Assembly (NCBI GenBank): GCA_039707465.1
Contig: CM077649.1
Location: 16,446,001 to 16,510,000, forward strand
From: Rhabdophis nuchalis
Taxonomy: Eukaryota; Chordata; Lepidosauria; Squamata; Natricidae
Reading direction: 5' to 3'
DNA: 64,000 bases
A model generated the notes under the pieces. The model did not search any database and was not told where the DNA came from. It saw nothing but the letters and a program-made list of their open reading frames with translations. A program made the translations under genes and the position numbers. Shown here in pieces: positions 23,792 through 36,915 of this stretch; position 1 is the first letter of the stretch; each line of letters starts with the position of its first letter.

Positions 23792-23928
23792 CCATCTATC
23801 CTCATTAGCAATCGTTTTTTATACATTCAAGTGGTAACTTCAAGTGTTTCCAAGACTTGTTTTGTTAGGGTTGGTTCCTCAGACACCCAGTTGTTTAGAG
23901 TTGATTTAGCATGTTCATTCACCTATTG

Positions 23929-24257
23929 CAGTTATGGCAAACATTTTTGCCACTGAGTGCCCAAACTGGAATACATGTGCATGCGCCCTGGCCAGCTGGT
24001 CTTCACAGATGCCGGAGTGCCAGAAAATGGCCCAACATATGGCCTGGAAATGGCGCAAAAAAAAAACAGCCAAACAACAGGCTGTTTTGGGGGCATTTTT
24101 CGGACCATTTTCTGGCGCTCTGGTGCCCACAAAGACCAGCTGGCTGGCACACCTGTGCACACCAGAAACCGAAGAGCAACTGGCATTGCCACGTGTGCCC
24201 ACAGAGAGGGCTCTGTGTGTCACCTCTGGCACACATGCCATAGATTCACCATCACAG
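23929..24257. mobile_element. hAT-like MITE (CAGTGATGGC family)
   Basis: Starts CAGTTATGGCAAACATTTTTGCC and ends GGCACACATGCCATAGATTC...ATCACAG; exact duplication ACCTATTG at 23921-23928 and 24258-24265. The multiple overlapping open frames here (about 110 codons on both strands) have no protein resemblance. Confidence 0.88.
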
Positions 24258-24289
24258 ACCTATTGAGTCCTTCTCAAGGCCAGGATAGA

Positions 24290-25480
24290 CTTTAATTATT
24301 GTTGTATTATTTATATGTATATTATTTAGACTACTCATCCTAGCAGGCTCTGGAGAGTTTACAAAAATAGTCAAAAATAGTCAAAAACACAAAACTATAC
24401 AGGCAACTCAAACTAAAGCAATCATAACTATACAGCAGGGACTCCACAAACCCCAGGCCTTGGCCAAGAGCCAGGTCTTACAATCTTTCCAGAAACCCAA
24501 GAGAAAGATTGTAGTCTGTATGTCTGGGGGCATGCTGTTCCAGAAGGTGGGGATCACAACACAGATGGTACACTTCCTCAGTCCTATAAGATGACAGCAT
24601 TGGATAGAGGGCAGGCAGAAACAACTGGACATAACTGGATCCTCCGATACCAGGTTTTATGTGACGAATAATAATAATACTCCCAGCAACTCTGGGTGGC
24701 TCATAATTAGCCATAATCCTTGAATTGCACCTGGCAAATGATTGGCAATTAATTCAGCTTCCATAGTATCAGCGACACATGGACATAACCAAACGCTCCA
24801 TTACTTCTCACATTGCTGCATTTTGAACCAGCTGTAGCCTCTTGATGTTCTCCAAGGCCAGGCCCATATACAGTGCTGTACAATAATCAAATAATCACCA
24901 TGTAGAAAGCATAATCCAATCTGTGAAATTATCAGGGCCTAAGTAACCATTTTAGAGGCCTTCCAGTCGAGGAAAGTGTAATTGGTGCAAAAGATGAATC
25001 TGTTTAGAGGGTGTCCAGTCACAGCTGCCACCTACTCTTCAAGCAGCAAATCCAGGAAAACCGTCAGGTATGGTTTCATGTAGATGTTAAACAGAGGCGA
25101 TGAGAATATTGAGTCCTGAGACATCCCACAAGTGTAGGGATCTCAATGCAATTTTTCCCCTATCAACACTGTCTGATATCACCCACTTAGAAAGGAGATG
25201 AATGACTGCAGAATGCCTCACATTTCCAATCCCTGAAGCCAGTCCAGAAGGAGTTTTTGGTCAATGGTATCCAAAGTTAGTGAGAGATCAAGGAATTCAA
25301 AGATAGATAACCAGCAAAGGTTATAAACAAACATGACTAACACTGTCCTATGGCCCACTATGAAATCCAGATGAAACAGATCCAGGAAATCAATTTCCTC
25401 CAAGATCCTCTGCAACTTTTATCTAATTATATTCTCTACAATCTTCCTCACAAATTGTTGATGATTGGTGAGAATGGAGG
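24290..25480 (-). mobile_element. Older L2-group LINE copy, RT region
   Basis: A decayed relative of 9575-10757 that extends further 5'. The - strand frame 25415-25218 has DLSLTLDTIDQKLLLDWLQG, equivalent to the LDLSAAFDTIDH RT block. Further along, 24814 onward and 25070-25130 align by eye with 10155-10210 and 10660-10715. Many stops and indels. Confidence 0.7.
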
Positions 25481-26323
25481 ATCAGTTCCACTCTCTAAAT
25501 GCATGACTTTGCTCAGTTGATATTTGCTTAGTCCACAGATGAGAGTAGGTACAAAATATGATAGCAGCTCCATCAATATTCATTAATGATTGTTATACAG
25601 AAAATATTGTTATAATATATAATACAGGAAAGGGACTTCTTGAGTTTTTAAAAATGCATAAAACCACAAACGTATTACTGAATTTGATCAGACAAAATCA
25701 GTGATTTCTGTTTCTCAAGACAATTTAGAAGGAATGCAGAAATATTTATTAAAAATTATTTGTTAGGAACTTTATGGCACAAAAAATATACTTTTAGGGG
25801 AGTTCAAACACTGTAAAATATTCATTCAGTGATCTCAAGAAAATGAAGACTAAATAAATGTAACAAAATCGACCCAGAAAGACAAGTATTAATAGAAACC
25901 AATACAGTTTTGAACTTAAATTACTTTTTGTAAGCACTATGGATTTCTGCAGTACTACCTGAAAAGGATGTTCTATTCTGACATATTCATCTCCGCTTCA
26001 AACAATAAATATTCATACGGAAATACAAATTAGACTTTCCCTTCTTTTCCATACTGATTGTATGCGATCAATAAAATGTATGGACTCTATTGATAGGGAA
26101 ACAGCAAACTATCTTATATCTGGTAAGTTTTTTGTATAATATTGTCAGAAGGACATTTTTACTATTCTTATAAAAACATCCTCATTCTCCCCAATGGAAA
26201 ATGTGCCCAACCGGAGCTGGTAAACAGTCATGAGTTCCATTTAATTCATAAAAGGAACAAAGGGAACCAAAGTCTTCTATCTTGGGCACCTTGCACATTT
26301 AAAAACCTAAATGGAATATTGTT
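25481..26323. other. Intergenic, no recognised feature
   Basis: AT-rich sequence between the LINE copy and the next MITE; short frames only. Confidence 0.5.
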
Positions 26324-26331
26324 CCCTATTG

Positions 26332-26466
26332 CAGGGGTCTCCAACCTTTGTAACTTTAAGTCTGAAGGACTTCGGCTCTCAGAATTCTCCAGCCAGCAAA
26401 GCTGGCTGGAGAAGTCTGGGAACTGAAATCCTTCAAACTTAAAGTTGCAAAGGTTGGAGACCCCTG
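26332..26466. mobile_element. Palindromic hAT MITE
   Basis: Ends CAGGGGTCTCCAACC...GGTTGGAGACCCCTG; exact duplication CCCTATTG at 26324-26331 and 26467-26474; loop in AGCAAAGCT orientation. Confidence 0.92.
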
Positions 26467-26560
26467 CCCTATTGGACAAAGGTAAGCCAAACCTGGAATT
26501 GAATCAGTTTCATTCCTGATGGAATCTGGAAATAAATTTTTAATTCATTAAAGCATTAAA

Positions 26561-26790
26561 GACCTATTTTTTTCATGCGGCCGGCCTGGCATAGTTTGTT
26601 TTTACCATTGTTTTAATAAGGTCTTAAATTATTTTAGCACGGGTTAAACTTATTTAATTTAATTTTAAATTTAGTCAACTGATTGTATTTATATGTATTT
26701 TATCTTTTTTATCATCCCTGGGCACCTCCCTGAGTCCCAAATCGGGAGAGAGGGCGGTATACAAATTAAATAAATAAATAGCTCCTATTA
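26561..26790 (+). mobile_element. L2-group LINE, 3' terminal fragment
   Basis: GCCGGCCTGGCATAG, TTTTAGCACGGG and the terminal GGGCGGTATACAAATTAAATAAATAAATAG. Confidence 0.72.
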
Positions 26791-28375
26791 ATAGTTAATG
26801 TATGTTTCTCATATTATTATAACCAAACTTTTCCTGGGGAAGCAGTTTGTTTGATTGCTACCATAATTACATTGATCCAAACAGAAGTAATTTTTTTCTC
26901 TTTAAGTATAAATCCCTGCCTTTTTAAAAATCCTATGATCACCCCTTTCTAGCAAGTTCAATGAATTGTGTACTCTATTCAACACCAATTATTGCATTTT
27001 CGGCTTGCAAATCCCAGGTACAGTCTAGAAAGACAAGAAGTTTGCTTAAAATATATATCCAAACCATATACGTGAACTATGTATGCTAGTGAAAGTGACT
27101 ATTTTGTGCAGAGAATTCTGATGTTTATTTTTAGCATTCTGTCTCCTATACGTGCATTACATGGAACAATATGTCCATCAATATGCTTTATAATCAGTTG
27201 ATTCTGATGGCAGAAGCATTTTGAAATTCATGGCACATTTCTATTTGCAGACATTTTATTTCAAGAAAAATGCATCCACTGTCCCCAGATTAATGCACTT
27301 GAATGACATGTATTAGTTGAGTACTAAAAATCACAGAAGACTGATTAAGCCTATTCACAGGATGCTGAAAACTATGCTCTTGTAATGCATTACGCACATT
27401 AGTACATGATTGAATAAAAATAGATAATGCTGCTAATCATCCACTCCACCTTAACATTCAAGTTATCTTATACTGTCCTATTATTCCTTCTTATCTCATG
27501 GGCATGAACTACGCTTATCTGTACTGATATGCATAGTTTTATGCATACCAACCCAGACTTTTCTGGATTCAGATTGGTTCTGTATCTTTCAGCACCCATA
27601 ATCCTTATCCTTGCAGAGAACAAACCACGGGATTTAAAGATAACTGATAACTTCCATTGTTTTTGGTTTTTTTCTAGAAATCTCCAGGAATGCACAAATA
27701 TGTGAAATGTCTATTCTATATGGGTTACTTTTTTTTCAATTTTAACTTAATTACATTCTGTTTCTGGATCAGTTTTTTATAGAGTGTATAGACTTGTCTT
27801 CTAATACACACACACAGAGGAAGAGAGTTAAACTTATTTTGTTTATTACAAAGCATGATTACCAATGATAATTGTGCTTGAATCTGCTAATTAGGTCAGT
27901 TGGCATTTTAAAAAAATCTCATAATTGATGGATACTGGTATTAAAAAAAAAAAAACCTCTAATTTCCATTACAAAACTTCTTAAGCTAATAGCTGCATTA
28001 CATCTTGTGATAATGAATCGTGCACGTTTTTTTCTCTCTGCTCATTTCAAAGCCTGTATTATTATTAAAAAGTTATATTCTGTTTGTAAATATGCTGTTC
28101 ATTCCTTTCTTTATCTTTTATAGTTTTACACTATATATTTTGAGATGAAAGAGGTAAAGGTAAATACAATATTCCAGAAACACTGTAGATTTAGATAAAA
28201 AATAATAATGATGCATATATATTTACTTTCAATTGCTTTTCCAAGAATTACTAGTAATGAACTGGTACTCTTTACGGTTGCTACATGATAAATTAATATG
28301 TTGCTGAATTTCCACAATCTGATGCCAAGATTTGGTTTCTGAATGTCAGTCAGTTTATATTTCATAACTACACAG
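26791..28375. other. Intergenic, no recognised feature
   Basis: AT-rich sequence with a short ACAC run near 27805 and an A-run near 27943. No repeat ends or exon-like frames seen. Confidence 0.5.
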
Positions 28376-28633
28376 ATTTATTTATTTTATTTATTTTATT
28401 AAATTTATACCCCGCCCTTCTCCTTGTTAGGACCCAGGGCGGCGCACAGGCATTATTAAAACCACAAAATACAAAATACAAAATCGATTAAAATATATTA
28501 AATTATTAGACCTGTGCTAAAAACCCATTTTAAAACCATACCAAATTAATTTTAATTTTAAAAGTCAGAAGTAGGGGCTATCCTAGGCTAGAGATACACA
28601 GAAGTAGGGGCTATCCTAGATAAAGATACACTG
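28376..28633 (-). mobile_element. L2-group LINE 3' end followed by a 33-bp tandem pair
   Basis: ATTTATTTTATT then AAATTTATACCCCGCCC...GGGCGGCGCACAGGC, the antisense of the LINE end. At 28568-28633 a 33-bp unit starting GAAGTAGGGGCTATCCTAG is present twice with a few differences. Confidence 0.68.
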
Positions 28634-29052
28634 ATTTATATCTTTATATCTTGCAGTTAAGTGTCATATTTTGGTCTTCTCTGGAATTTTCATGTTTTCC
28701 ATATTATAAATTGCTTGTAATTTGGGTGTAAATTCTACAGCAGCTGTTTCAATACATGTGTTTATTTTGTTACTATATTTTTTATAGTACCAAAATGCTG
28801 AAGCATTTATTCAACCATCTTATTTCTGTGTAAACTACTGTAAGTCATTACATTCAGTTCTGCTTCTTGGGGGGAAAATACCCACTTTGAATATTCATTG
28901 TTTCAGTTCATTACTGTGAGAAAAACTCACAGCCACTGACAATACATGATCATATTTTAAAACTTTATCAAAGAAATCTTGAAGATGAATAATGTATTGG
29001 CGTCCAGTTATTTCTTTTACAAGGTAGAGCTGAGGAAAAACAACTCATCTTT

Positions 29053-29720
29053 TTGCTATTCAGAGTGATCCTCATCAACGCAAATCAGATTATGTTTCAA
29101 TGTTTAAGACATGCTATGATTTCATCACAAATTTCTTTTCCATTTGTACAACTAGCTGTGGAGCACATCCCAGTAATTTCAAACTCTGTACTGATTCCTC
29201 TTACAAAAATTAGTAATTGTGCCATCTCTTTTAAATTAGCCCTTTCATCAAATGCTATTGAATAAAAGAGAAATTCTTTAAATTTCTCAGCTAATTGATC
29301 ACTAAAATTGGGGGAAATGTCATCTATACATCTTTGAACAATCGTTCGGAATAAACTAATATCAAGTGTTGAACTTTTTTCTGGGCATAAGCCAAACAGA
29401 ACAATCTGCATACTTTTTTGTTTAAATTCACCTTTTGTAAAACATTATTTAACGTCAACAATTTCCCTTGCAGTTTTAAAGCTGCTTCATTTTCTGCATG
29501 TATATTCTTGAAAACCTGTTCTTTTCTAGAGAGATTTTTTCAGTAAACTAACAACTTTATTTTTTTCTCATTATAGTCTAATGTTTTTGTTCAATTTGTT
29601 TTCCTTCAAAATGTTGTTGGAGATTATATTCTTTTGGGAATGCAGCACAACCCACAATAGACAAAAAAAATTCATTTGTCCATCTTCATTAAAAACTTCT
29701 AACTCTGTTTTCCGCTTGTG
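29053..29720 (-). pseudogene. Decayed hAT transposase (Charlie/GTF2IRD2-like)
   Basis: On the - strand, the upstream part reads KRKTELEVFNEDGQMNFF and, after a frameshift, FPKEYNLQQHFEG, resembling the N-terminal zinc-finger region of this transposase family. The open frame 29411-29097 reads CPEKSSTLDISLFRTIVQRC, FKEFLFYSIAFDERANLKEM and AQLLIFVRGISTEFEITG. In the family the second block is FF.LA.DESTD.TDTAQL, and the first Asp of the DDE-like triad lies in it; here AFDERAN keeps that Asp. Stops and shifts elsewhere make it inactive. The closest vertebrate relatives are the Charlie8-derived part of GTF2IRD2 and SCAND3/ZBED-like proteins. I cannot see its terminal repeats. Confidence 0.72.
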
Positions 29721-29759
29721 TTCACTTATAATATCTATGAGCTTATAATTAAAAATAAC

Positions 29760-30890
29760 TCAAAATTGGTTTTTAATTTATTTAAGAAAAAGAATAGTTT
29801 TATTAAGCCCATGATGCACAATCAGTAGCATTCTAAAAAATGTTAACACACAGGAAAATTAATAAGCAGACATTACTGTAGAAAATTGTTAACTGCACTT
29901 CAACACCACTACCAAGTTTTATGGAGCATATACTTGCAAAACACTTGGAAGAAATGAGAATTCTCAAGGCCCATAAGTGCAACAGTTATAAATGATATCT
30001 ACATTGGCAGAAAGTTGAAAGTTTGAAAATTCAATTCTCTCCTTTCGATCTCCTTTACATCTCAAGAAACTTGGGAAGGTCTCTTCTGTCCTGCCCACAA
30101 TCGAGCTGCAGGCTATATTGTGTCTTATCTTACTATTTCCTCGGTAGCATCTCACCTACTCTCCCAAGCTCTTTCTTACATTCATGCATTTTACAGTAGT
30201 CATGTTGAAAATGCTTTTGTATAGTTCTTTTTTTTAAAAAAGGGATATAATTAATATTTATTGAGCTTTCAAAAAATTATGTCAGTCTGCACAACGCTGT
30301 TTGAAGCAGGTTGAACATAGACTGTGGTCCATGTGACATGTATACTCGCTGTAGAGAATAAACCATATTGAAGAAGATACTGCATCTGTAACTGTTACCT
30401 GGAAAATCCATTTTTCCTGAAAATGTCAAATATAAATAAGAAGTTAGAAGAGAATGGAAGTGGGTAGAAGACACAACCAGACAGTATGTATACATATCTT
30501 TCATCCCGATACTTATGCAACCCATTTGGCTGTATTAAGCTTGGGGCATCAACTGCAAAATAGTGAATAAAACACTAAAAATAGACTGTTGGTTGTCAAC
30601 ATCCTAAAAACTGAAACTGTGTTGGAAGAAAAATCCAGTCTGATCTGGGAAAAAGAGGCTAAAAATAAAATGGAAGCAGGCCACATGGAAAGAAGGTCTC
30701 TGTTTATTTGGAAGCCAGGAACTTCAGTGACAGCAGCATGTTTCTGGGGTGGCTGACCTTGTTGGCTGAGTGAGTGGATTTCTGTGGGGGAATCTAGATT
30801 TTTTTAGGAGTCTTTGTTTTTCTACTTTTTAAATCCCATCAGCCCCAGCATTTTGTGGGAGCTTGTGGCTGAAGATGTTTTGTTTATGAA
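29760..30890. other. Intergenic, no recognised feature
   Basis: Between the transposase relic and the AAT tract. No repeat ends recognised. Confidence 0.5.
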
Positions 30891-30893
30891 TAG

Positions 30894-31450
<557 letters not shown>

Positions 31451-32256
31451 CCCAGTCTTTCTTAAAGTATACACAACCTCCATTCCAAAAGACCAGTCTC
31501 TTCTGCCTGAGGCTGTTTTCCTACAGGGAGGAAGACTGGGGCTACTTTCTGCCTCTAAGAATATGTTTCTTCATTTCTTCTTTGGGAAAATATAATATTC
31601 TGCCTCTTTTAATATTCCCAAAATATGTCATTCTCCAGGAAGGGGGAGGGGTTCCCACAATTGCAAACAAATTCTTTTGGTCGAGCCAATTGGAAGGCGA
31701 AAAGCTAATTTGGGGAGAAGAATAGCCAAAAGATATTAAAGACACCAAGCGTGGGTGTGGTAAGAGATGAGAGAGGAAGAAAGGGGGGGGGGGGAAAGAC
31801 TGTATGCATGAGATAATTTTTTTCCCCAAAGAAACAAGGGAAATTATTTTGTGCCTTAGAAATGTGCTGTGCCTCTTTAAGAAGAATCTCTGCATCTCTG
31901 ATTCTTTGGTGGTGTGTGAAGTGCAAACACCAACCAAGCTCCTCTGATACAGGGAGATTAGTCCCATTGGATTCAATTCAAGAACAAATAGTAAAGTTGG
32001 ATATTTTTCTTACAAAATGCCCCAGTGGGTGTAGAGAAGCTTTCCTGCTGGTTTACAATGAGACAGCAACCTTGGTTAAGCTAAACTGGAAAAGAGCTAT
32101 GAGTAACCATAGGCCTTCTTGTTCTAAAAGCATTCTCAGAGGGCACTAACTTTGTTGATTAAGTAATCGGGCTAACCATGTCATTTCTTATCTTAAGCAA
32201 CATCACCCCCATAGTATCAACGACTTCATGCAGCTGAATTGAATTTCTCTGCATTG
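31451..32256. other. Intergenic, no recognised feature
   Basis: Open frames up to 146 codons exist on both strands but have low-complexity composition and no family resemblance. A G-run lies at 31783-31794. Confidence 0.45.
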
Positions 32257-32264
32257 GCCTAAAC

Positions 32265-32623
32265 CAGGGGTAGTCAACCTTTTTATACCTACCGCCTACT
32301 TTTGTATCTCAGTTAGTAGTAAAATTTTCTAAGCAACCACCGGTTCCACAGTAATGGTGATTTATAAAGTAGGGAAGTCAATTGAATTTAAAAAAGGAAA
32401 GTGCTTCAGTATCTGGCAAAACCCCTACCGTCCACCATGAAAGCTGGAACGCCCACTAGTGGGCGGTAGGGACCAGGTTGACTACCACTGAGCTAGAGAC
32501 ACTTCTAGATGTTTGGACTAAATACTCTCTGCTGATATTGGGTATAGATGTAGCGCTTGATTAATGATAGCAATAGGGACTGGGATTTCTGTCATTAAAT
32601 AGGGACCAGGTTGACTACCACTG
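32265..32623. mobile_element. hAT-like MITE (CAGGGGTAGTC family) with a duplicated right terminus
   Basis: Left end CAGGGGTAGTCAACCT at 32265. The terminal sequence TAGGGACCAGGTTGACTACCACTG occurs twice, ending at 32490 and at 32623. The target duplication (GCCTAAAC 32257-32264; ACCTAAAC 32624-32631) matches only the outer end. A standard copy is at 48498-48724. Confidence 0.85.
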
Positions 32624-32655
32624 ACCTAAACAGTATAAATGAGGGGGTTTCTGTA

Positions 32656-32886
32656 TAGCAATAGCACTTAGACTTATATAGCACTTCACAGTTTTACAGC
32701 CCTCTCTAAATGGTTAACAGAGTCAGCATATTGTCCCCAACAATCTGGGTCCTCATTTTACCCATCTCGGAAGGCTGTGTCAACCTTGAGCCTAGTGAGA
32801 TTTGAACTGCTAAATTGCAAGCAGCTGGCAGTTAGCAGGAATAGCCTGCAATAGTGCATGCTTAACACTGTGCCACTGTGGCTCAA
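32656..32886 (-). mobile_element. tRNA-derived SINE
   Basis: Read on the - strand: GAGCCACAGTGGCACAGTG (A-box region), then a GCAGTTCAAATC-type B box, the TCAAGGTTGACACAGCC core and the end TATAAGTCTAAGTGCTATTGCT. Same family as 41526-41754 and the split copy around 54114. Confidence 0.75.
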
Positions 32887-33412
32887 GGTATAATCACATT
32901 ATACCTGAAACATCTTAAACAAAGATTATTAAGATTATTTTGAGCTATGAGCTTTCTTGATTGATCACTGTTTAAAAAATACTAATAGTACAACTGTTTA
33001 ATAGTTGGCCACATGAAATTGTATCACACAATTATATATAAAATATATCTAGACTAATTTCAGGAGAAAACGTAAACTGCAGACCAATCAGTACATTGCC
33101 TTCTTTCTAATGGTTGTCCCAAATATTCTGATACAATCTGAGAAGCTCTACTTGCGTGCTTGTGATTTACTTCCATATTCAGTTCAAGCATTATTTAAGC
33201 TTCTACCTTTGTTTCCTTTTTTTCCATTCTGCTTAATTTAACAATCTTGTTCAATGTAGCCCTGGCTTTTTTAAAATTTTGAATTGGACTAATAACATTA
33301 TTGCCTTAATGTATGGGAATCTCTTCCATGCTTCATTTAGCACATAGCAGATGTTAGCTGATTGATCTGTAAAAATAAGTTAACAGGATTGGACCTGGTT
33401 AGTACTTTAAAG

Positions 33413-33618
33413 CAGGGGTCCCCAACCCCCGGGCCAAGGACCGGTGCCGGTCCGTGGCTTGATAGTAACCGGGCCGGAGTGAGCCTCGGGTTCCACGTGA
33501 CTGCCGAACATGCGCACGGCCCACGTGACTCGACTCACCCGCTGGAGGCTCCCACCGGTCCGCGGATTTTTTTTTACGTGAAACCGGTCCCTGGTGCCAA
33601 AAAGGTTGGGGACCCCTG
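33413..33618. mobile_element. hAT-like MITE (CAGGGGTCCCC family)
   Basis: Ends CAGGGGTCCCCAACC...GGTTGGGGACCCCTG; exact duplication CTTTAAAG at 33405-33412 and 33619-33626. GC-rich interior with GACCGGTGCCGGTCCGTGG, shared with 59060-59368. Confidence 0.92.
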
Positions 33619-33879
33619 CTTTAAAGGACGAGCATTGGATTGTGAACTAAAGACCCAGAAACAAAGACGGAAGAGTCATGTACTTCCATAATGTTGCTAA
33701 GAAAACCACATAGATATGTGTGTAGTTGCTATGAACTTTTTAAAGCTTGAGATGAAGTTTCCTTTAAAAAAAAAACTTTTAACACCTATGTTTCTTTTAA
33801 TATAATTATGCAAATAGTGCCAAAAGACCAAAAAGCCAAATTCATTTTTGCAAGTATCCAAACTCCATAGCAACTAAGA

Positions 33880-34014
33880 CAGGGGTCTCCAACCTTTGCA
33901 ACTTTAAGTCTGAAGGACTTCAGCTCCCAGAATTCTCCAGCCAGCTTTGCTGGCTGGAGAAGTCTGGGAGCTGAAGTCCTTCAGACTTAAAGTTGCAAAG
34001 GTTGGAGACCCCTG
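33880..34014. mobile_element. Palindromic hAT MITE
   Basis: Ends CAGGGGTCTCCAACC...GGTTGGAGACCCCTG; flanks AACTAAGA (33872-33879) and AACTAAGG (34015-34022). Confidence 0.92.
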
Positions 34015-34867
34015 AACTAAGGCACCTTATTGTTCTGTTGTTCTGATATGTAGCTTCCTGCACTTATATACAGAAACAACTAAACATTGCCAGATACTGT
34101 TCATACTATATATAAATATCTCTACAAATAAATTTATTTGCTTTAGAAATAAAAATAATTGGGCTTCATAAGGATTCTGGTCATGGTTATATTTGTCCAA
34201 CTTATCCATAAATAAATGGATATAAAGGCAACTTTTAAAAAAGGAAGATTATTATAAATTGTCTCAAAAAGATTCTACAAATATCTTTATACACAATATA
34301 CCGGTAACTGGTTTTTGGTTGCCATTATTCATTTGTAAGTGTGAACTCTATTTTAGACATCTTAATATCATTTACAGAACATGTAGCTTGTTTATATCCT
34401 TAGTTCTTTTTTTAATGTTCTTTCATGTGCCTTATTTAGAGGAAAAGTGCCTGAAAAATACAAAGACAAAAGTTTGCATACAAAGAAATCTATGGAGAAA
34501 CAGTGAGCAAAATAATCTAAACCTAAATTTAAATATTAACATAAGCCATTAAAAAAAAAAAAATTATAAATATCCTAAATATGACATTGGCTATTTAAAG
34601 CACGATATATAATTATACACATACAATATATAGACAAATATCAAATTCATATAAGGCAATTTTTCCTTCAGTCCAAATTGACCATATTTTCAATGAAAGA
34701 ATAGAGAATCTCATATGCAAGTTTACAAAGATATATATTCTCAGTTTAAATATGCCAAAATATTTTTATCTGAAGTGTAGTACACTCATCCAGTCAATTG
34801 CATTCTTCCTTTCCATTAGAAGTTTCAAATTATCCTTCATATTACAATTATCACAATCAAATGAGTA

Positions 34868-35759
34868 CCGTATTTTTCGGACTATAAGACGCACTGGAGT
34901 ATAAGATGAACCCAGGTTTTGAAGAGGCAATTTTTTTAAAAAAGTAGGTAGGTAGATAGAGGGATAGAGAGGGAGAGAAAGAGAGAGAAATACAGTAGGT
35001 AGGTAGGTAGATGTTTCCAGGTGTATTTACACATGTGCTGGAAAAGGAAATCGCTGTGGCACCTAAAACTTTGTTTCTGCTAGCACAGCACTTGATCAAT
35101 GTAATTCTCATCAATCCTTCTAACTCAGGGGTTCCCAAACTTGGCAACTTTAAGATTTGTGGACTTCAATTCCCAGAATTCTCCAGCCAGCTATGTCCAC
35201 AAGCTATGCTGGCTGGAGAATTCTAGGAGTTGAAGTCCACAAGTCTTAAAGTTGCCAAGTAACTAAACAGCCTTCCAAAGGGGGGGAAAAACCCCTTTTT
35301 GCACTCTGCAAACCTCCCCCAAAAGACCCGTTTTTCACAAAACCAGCCCCTTTTTCACGAAAACGGGCCCTTTTTTCAAATAAAAGGCATGAACAGCCTT
35401 CTGGGGGGGGCTTGCAGAGTGGTCCTGGGGGCGCAGCCAAAAATGAGCAAAAAACCGGCCCGTTTTTCACAAAAACAGGCCATTTTTATGTCAAAAAAAA
35501 TACATGCATAGCCTTATGGAGGTTTATAGAGTGCTGCTGGGGGCTGGGGGGGGGAACAGCCCGTTTGAGGCTCGTTTCTGCCCTCCCCAGCCCCTAGGAG
35601 CTCTCTGGAAGCCTTCATAAGGCTATGCACAGCCATTTTGGTGAAGGGGGTGGGGTTTGGGGAGGCAAAAAAATGCTGTATTCAATGTATAAGACGCACC
35701 CAGATTTTCAGTCTCTTTTTAGAGAGAAAAAAGTGTGTCTCATACTCCGAAAAATACAG
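34868..35759. mobile_element. TA-flanked (Tc1/mariner-like) element, CCGTATTTTTCGG ends
   Basis: Starts CCGTATTTTTCGGACTATAAG and ends ACTCCGAAAAATACAG, with TA on both sides (34866-34867 and 35760-35761). The subterminal TATAAGACGCAC is repeated in inverted form (GTATAAGACGCACCC near 35690 and 5' end). The interior has a GTAG run, a damaged palindromic MITE (35126) and short GGCC/TTTTTCAC repeats. No transposase frame. Confidence 0.75.
35126..35260. mobile_element. Palindromic hAT MITE, right terminus lost
   Basis: Left end CAGGGGTTCCCAAACTTGG. The right arm stops at GTTGCCAAGT without the CCCTG end. Inserted in the mariner-like element 34868-35759. Confidence 0.8.
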
Positions 35760-36298
35760 TAAATTGCTAAAGTGGCAGAAAAACTGTGTTTACTCCAAAA
35801 GCAGCAAAGCTAACAATGCAATTGTTTAAAGAGGTCTTCTTCTGATAATTAACTCAAGATAGAGTTGTGTAACGCTTAAACTAAATTGACATGTCTATTT
35901 ATTTTCTAAAATGTTTGGTGGCAGAAAGGCAAGTAGTGAATAAAATTATTTTTTGTTGGACAGCAGAAAGTGGGATACTTCCCTCATCCGCATAATTGGC
36001 AGCTGCTTAGTTGAGTTAGTGGTGACAAAACTTTCTTACCAGCTGAATTGTTTTTCTCTTACACAATTATACATAAATGCACATATCAAAGGCTAGCATT
36101 TGTATTCAGTCTTGTGCTGCTGATAATTCGTGACAGCTGAAGCGATGGAATGGGAGAAACATTTCGTAAAAAAAAAAGTTAATCTGACTTCATACATTCA
36201 TTTTTTTAAAAGACATATGGCTTCCAGCATTCTAATTCTTAGAGACTTTAATCACTATGATTCTCAGAATCTTAAATGTAATAGCACTCTGGTTTTCG

Positions 36299-36333
36299 GA
36301 CTGGCTGGGAAATTCTAAGAGTTGAAGTCAATA
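36299..36333. mobile_element. Half of an old palindromic hAT MITE (continued at 38720-38750)
   Basis: GACTGGCTGGGAAATTCTAA then GAGTTGAAGTC is the right arm of the hairpin. It continues as CTTCTTAAAACTAAAGTTGA...CCTG at 38720-38750 after the nested insertion. Confidence 0.65.
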
Positions 36334-36915
36334 CAGTGGTACCTCGGTTCACGAACTTAATTCGTGAACTGACTCTGGTCGCGAACCAAATTGGTCGCGA
36401 ACCGAGGCACAGTTTCCCATAGGGTTTTTTAAGCACAAAAAATATGAAACAAATTACAATACACATTAGTACAGTATAGTAATGTATAAAGACACTCACA
36501 GTGTACTTTTTTCTGTGTCTCCTTCTCTCCACGATCTTCCTACAGGAAGTCACAACCATGTGACAGCCAGGAAGTAGCATTAAAATGGCCACGGCTCCTG
36601 TTCGTGAACCGAAGCGGAGTTCGTGAACCGGAGCATATTTTTTTATATTGAAAAAGTTTTATTGGTTTTACATTTTTTAACAGGATAAGGTAATGGTTAC
36701 AAAGAAATTTTGAGAGCATTCACGTCAGAGTCATCGGACCTTCCGAGACCTCAAAATACACATTAAAAAAGTTAACATAGAAAACATTTTCCATACCACT
36801 ACAAGTTGAAAGCAAGTACATTTACCTAAATTCTCCCTTCCATGCTGTCAGACATTTACAAAAAGTCCGGATAGAAATATTATGCAAAATTGTTCAGGAA
36901 AAAATCAAGGCAAAG

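Noticed and set aside
23911..24295. Up to five overlapping ~100-codon frames on both strands
   Set aside because: They lie wholly within a hAT-like MITE with exact 8-bp duplication; the GC-rich interior simply lacks stops.
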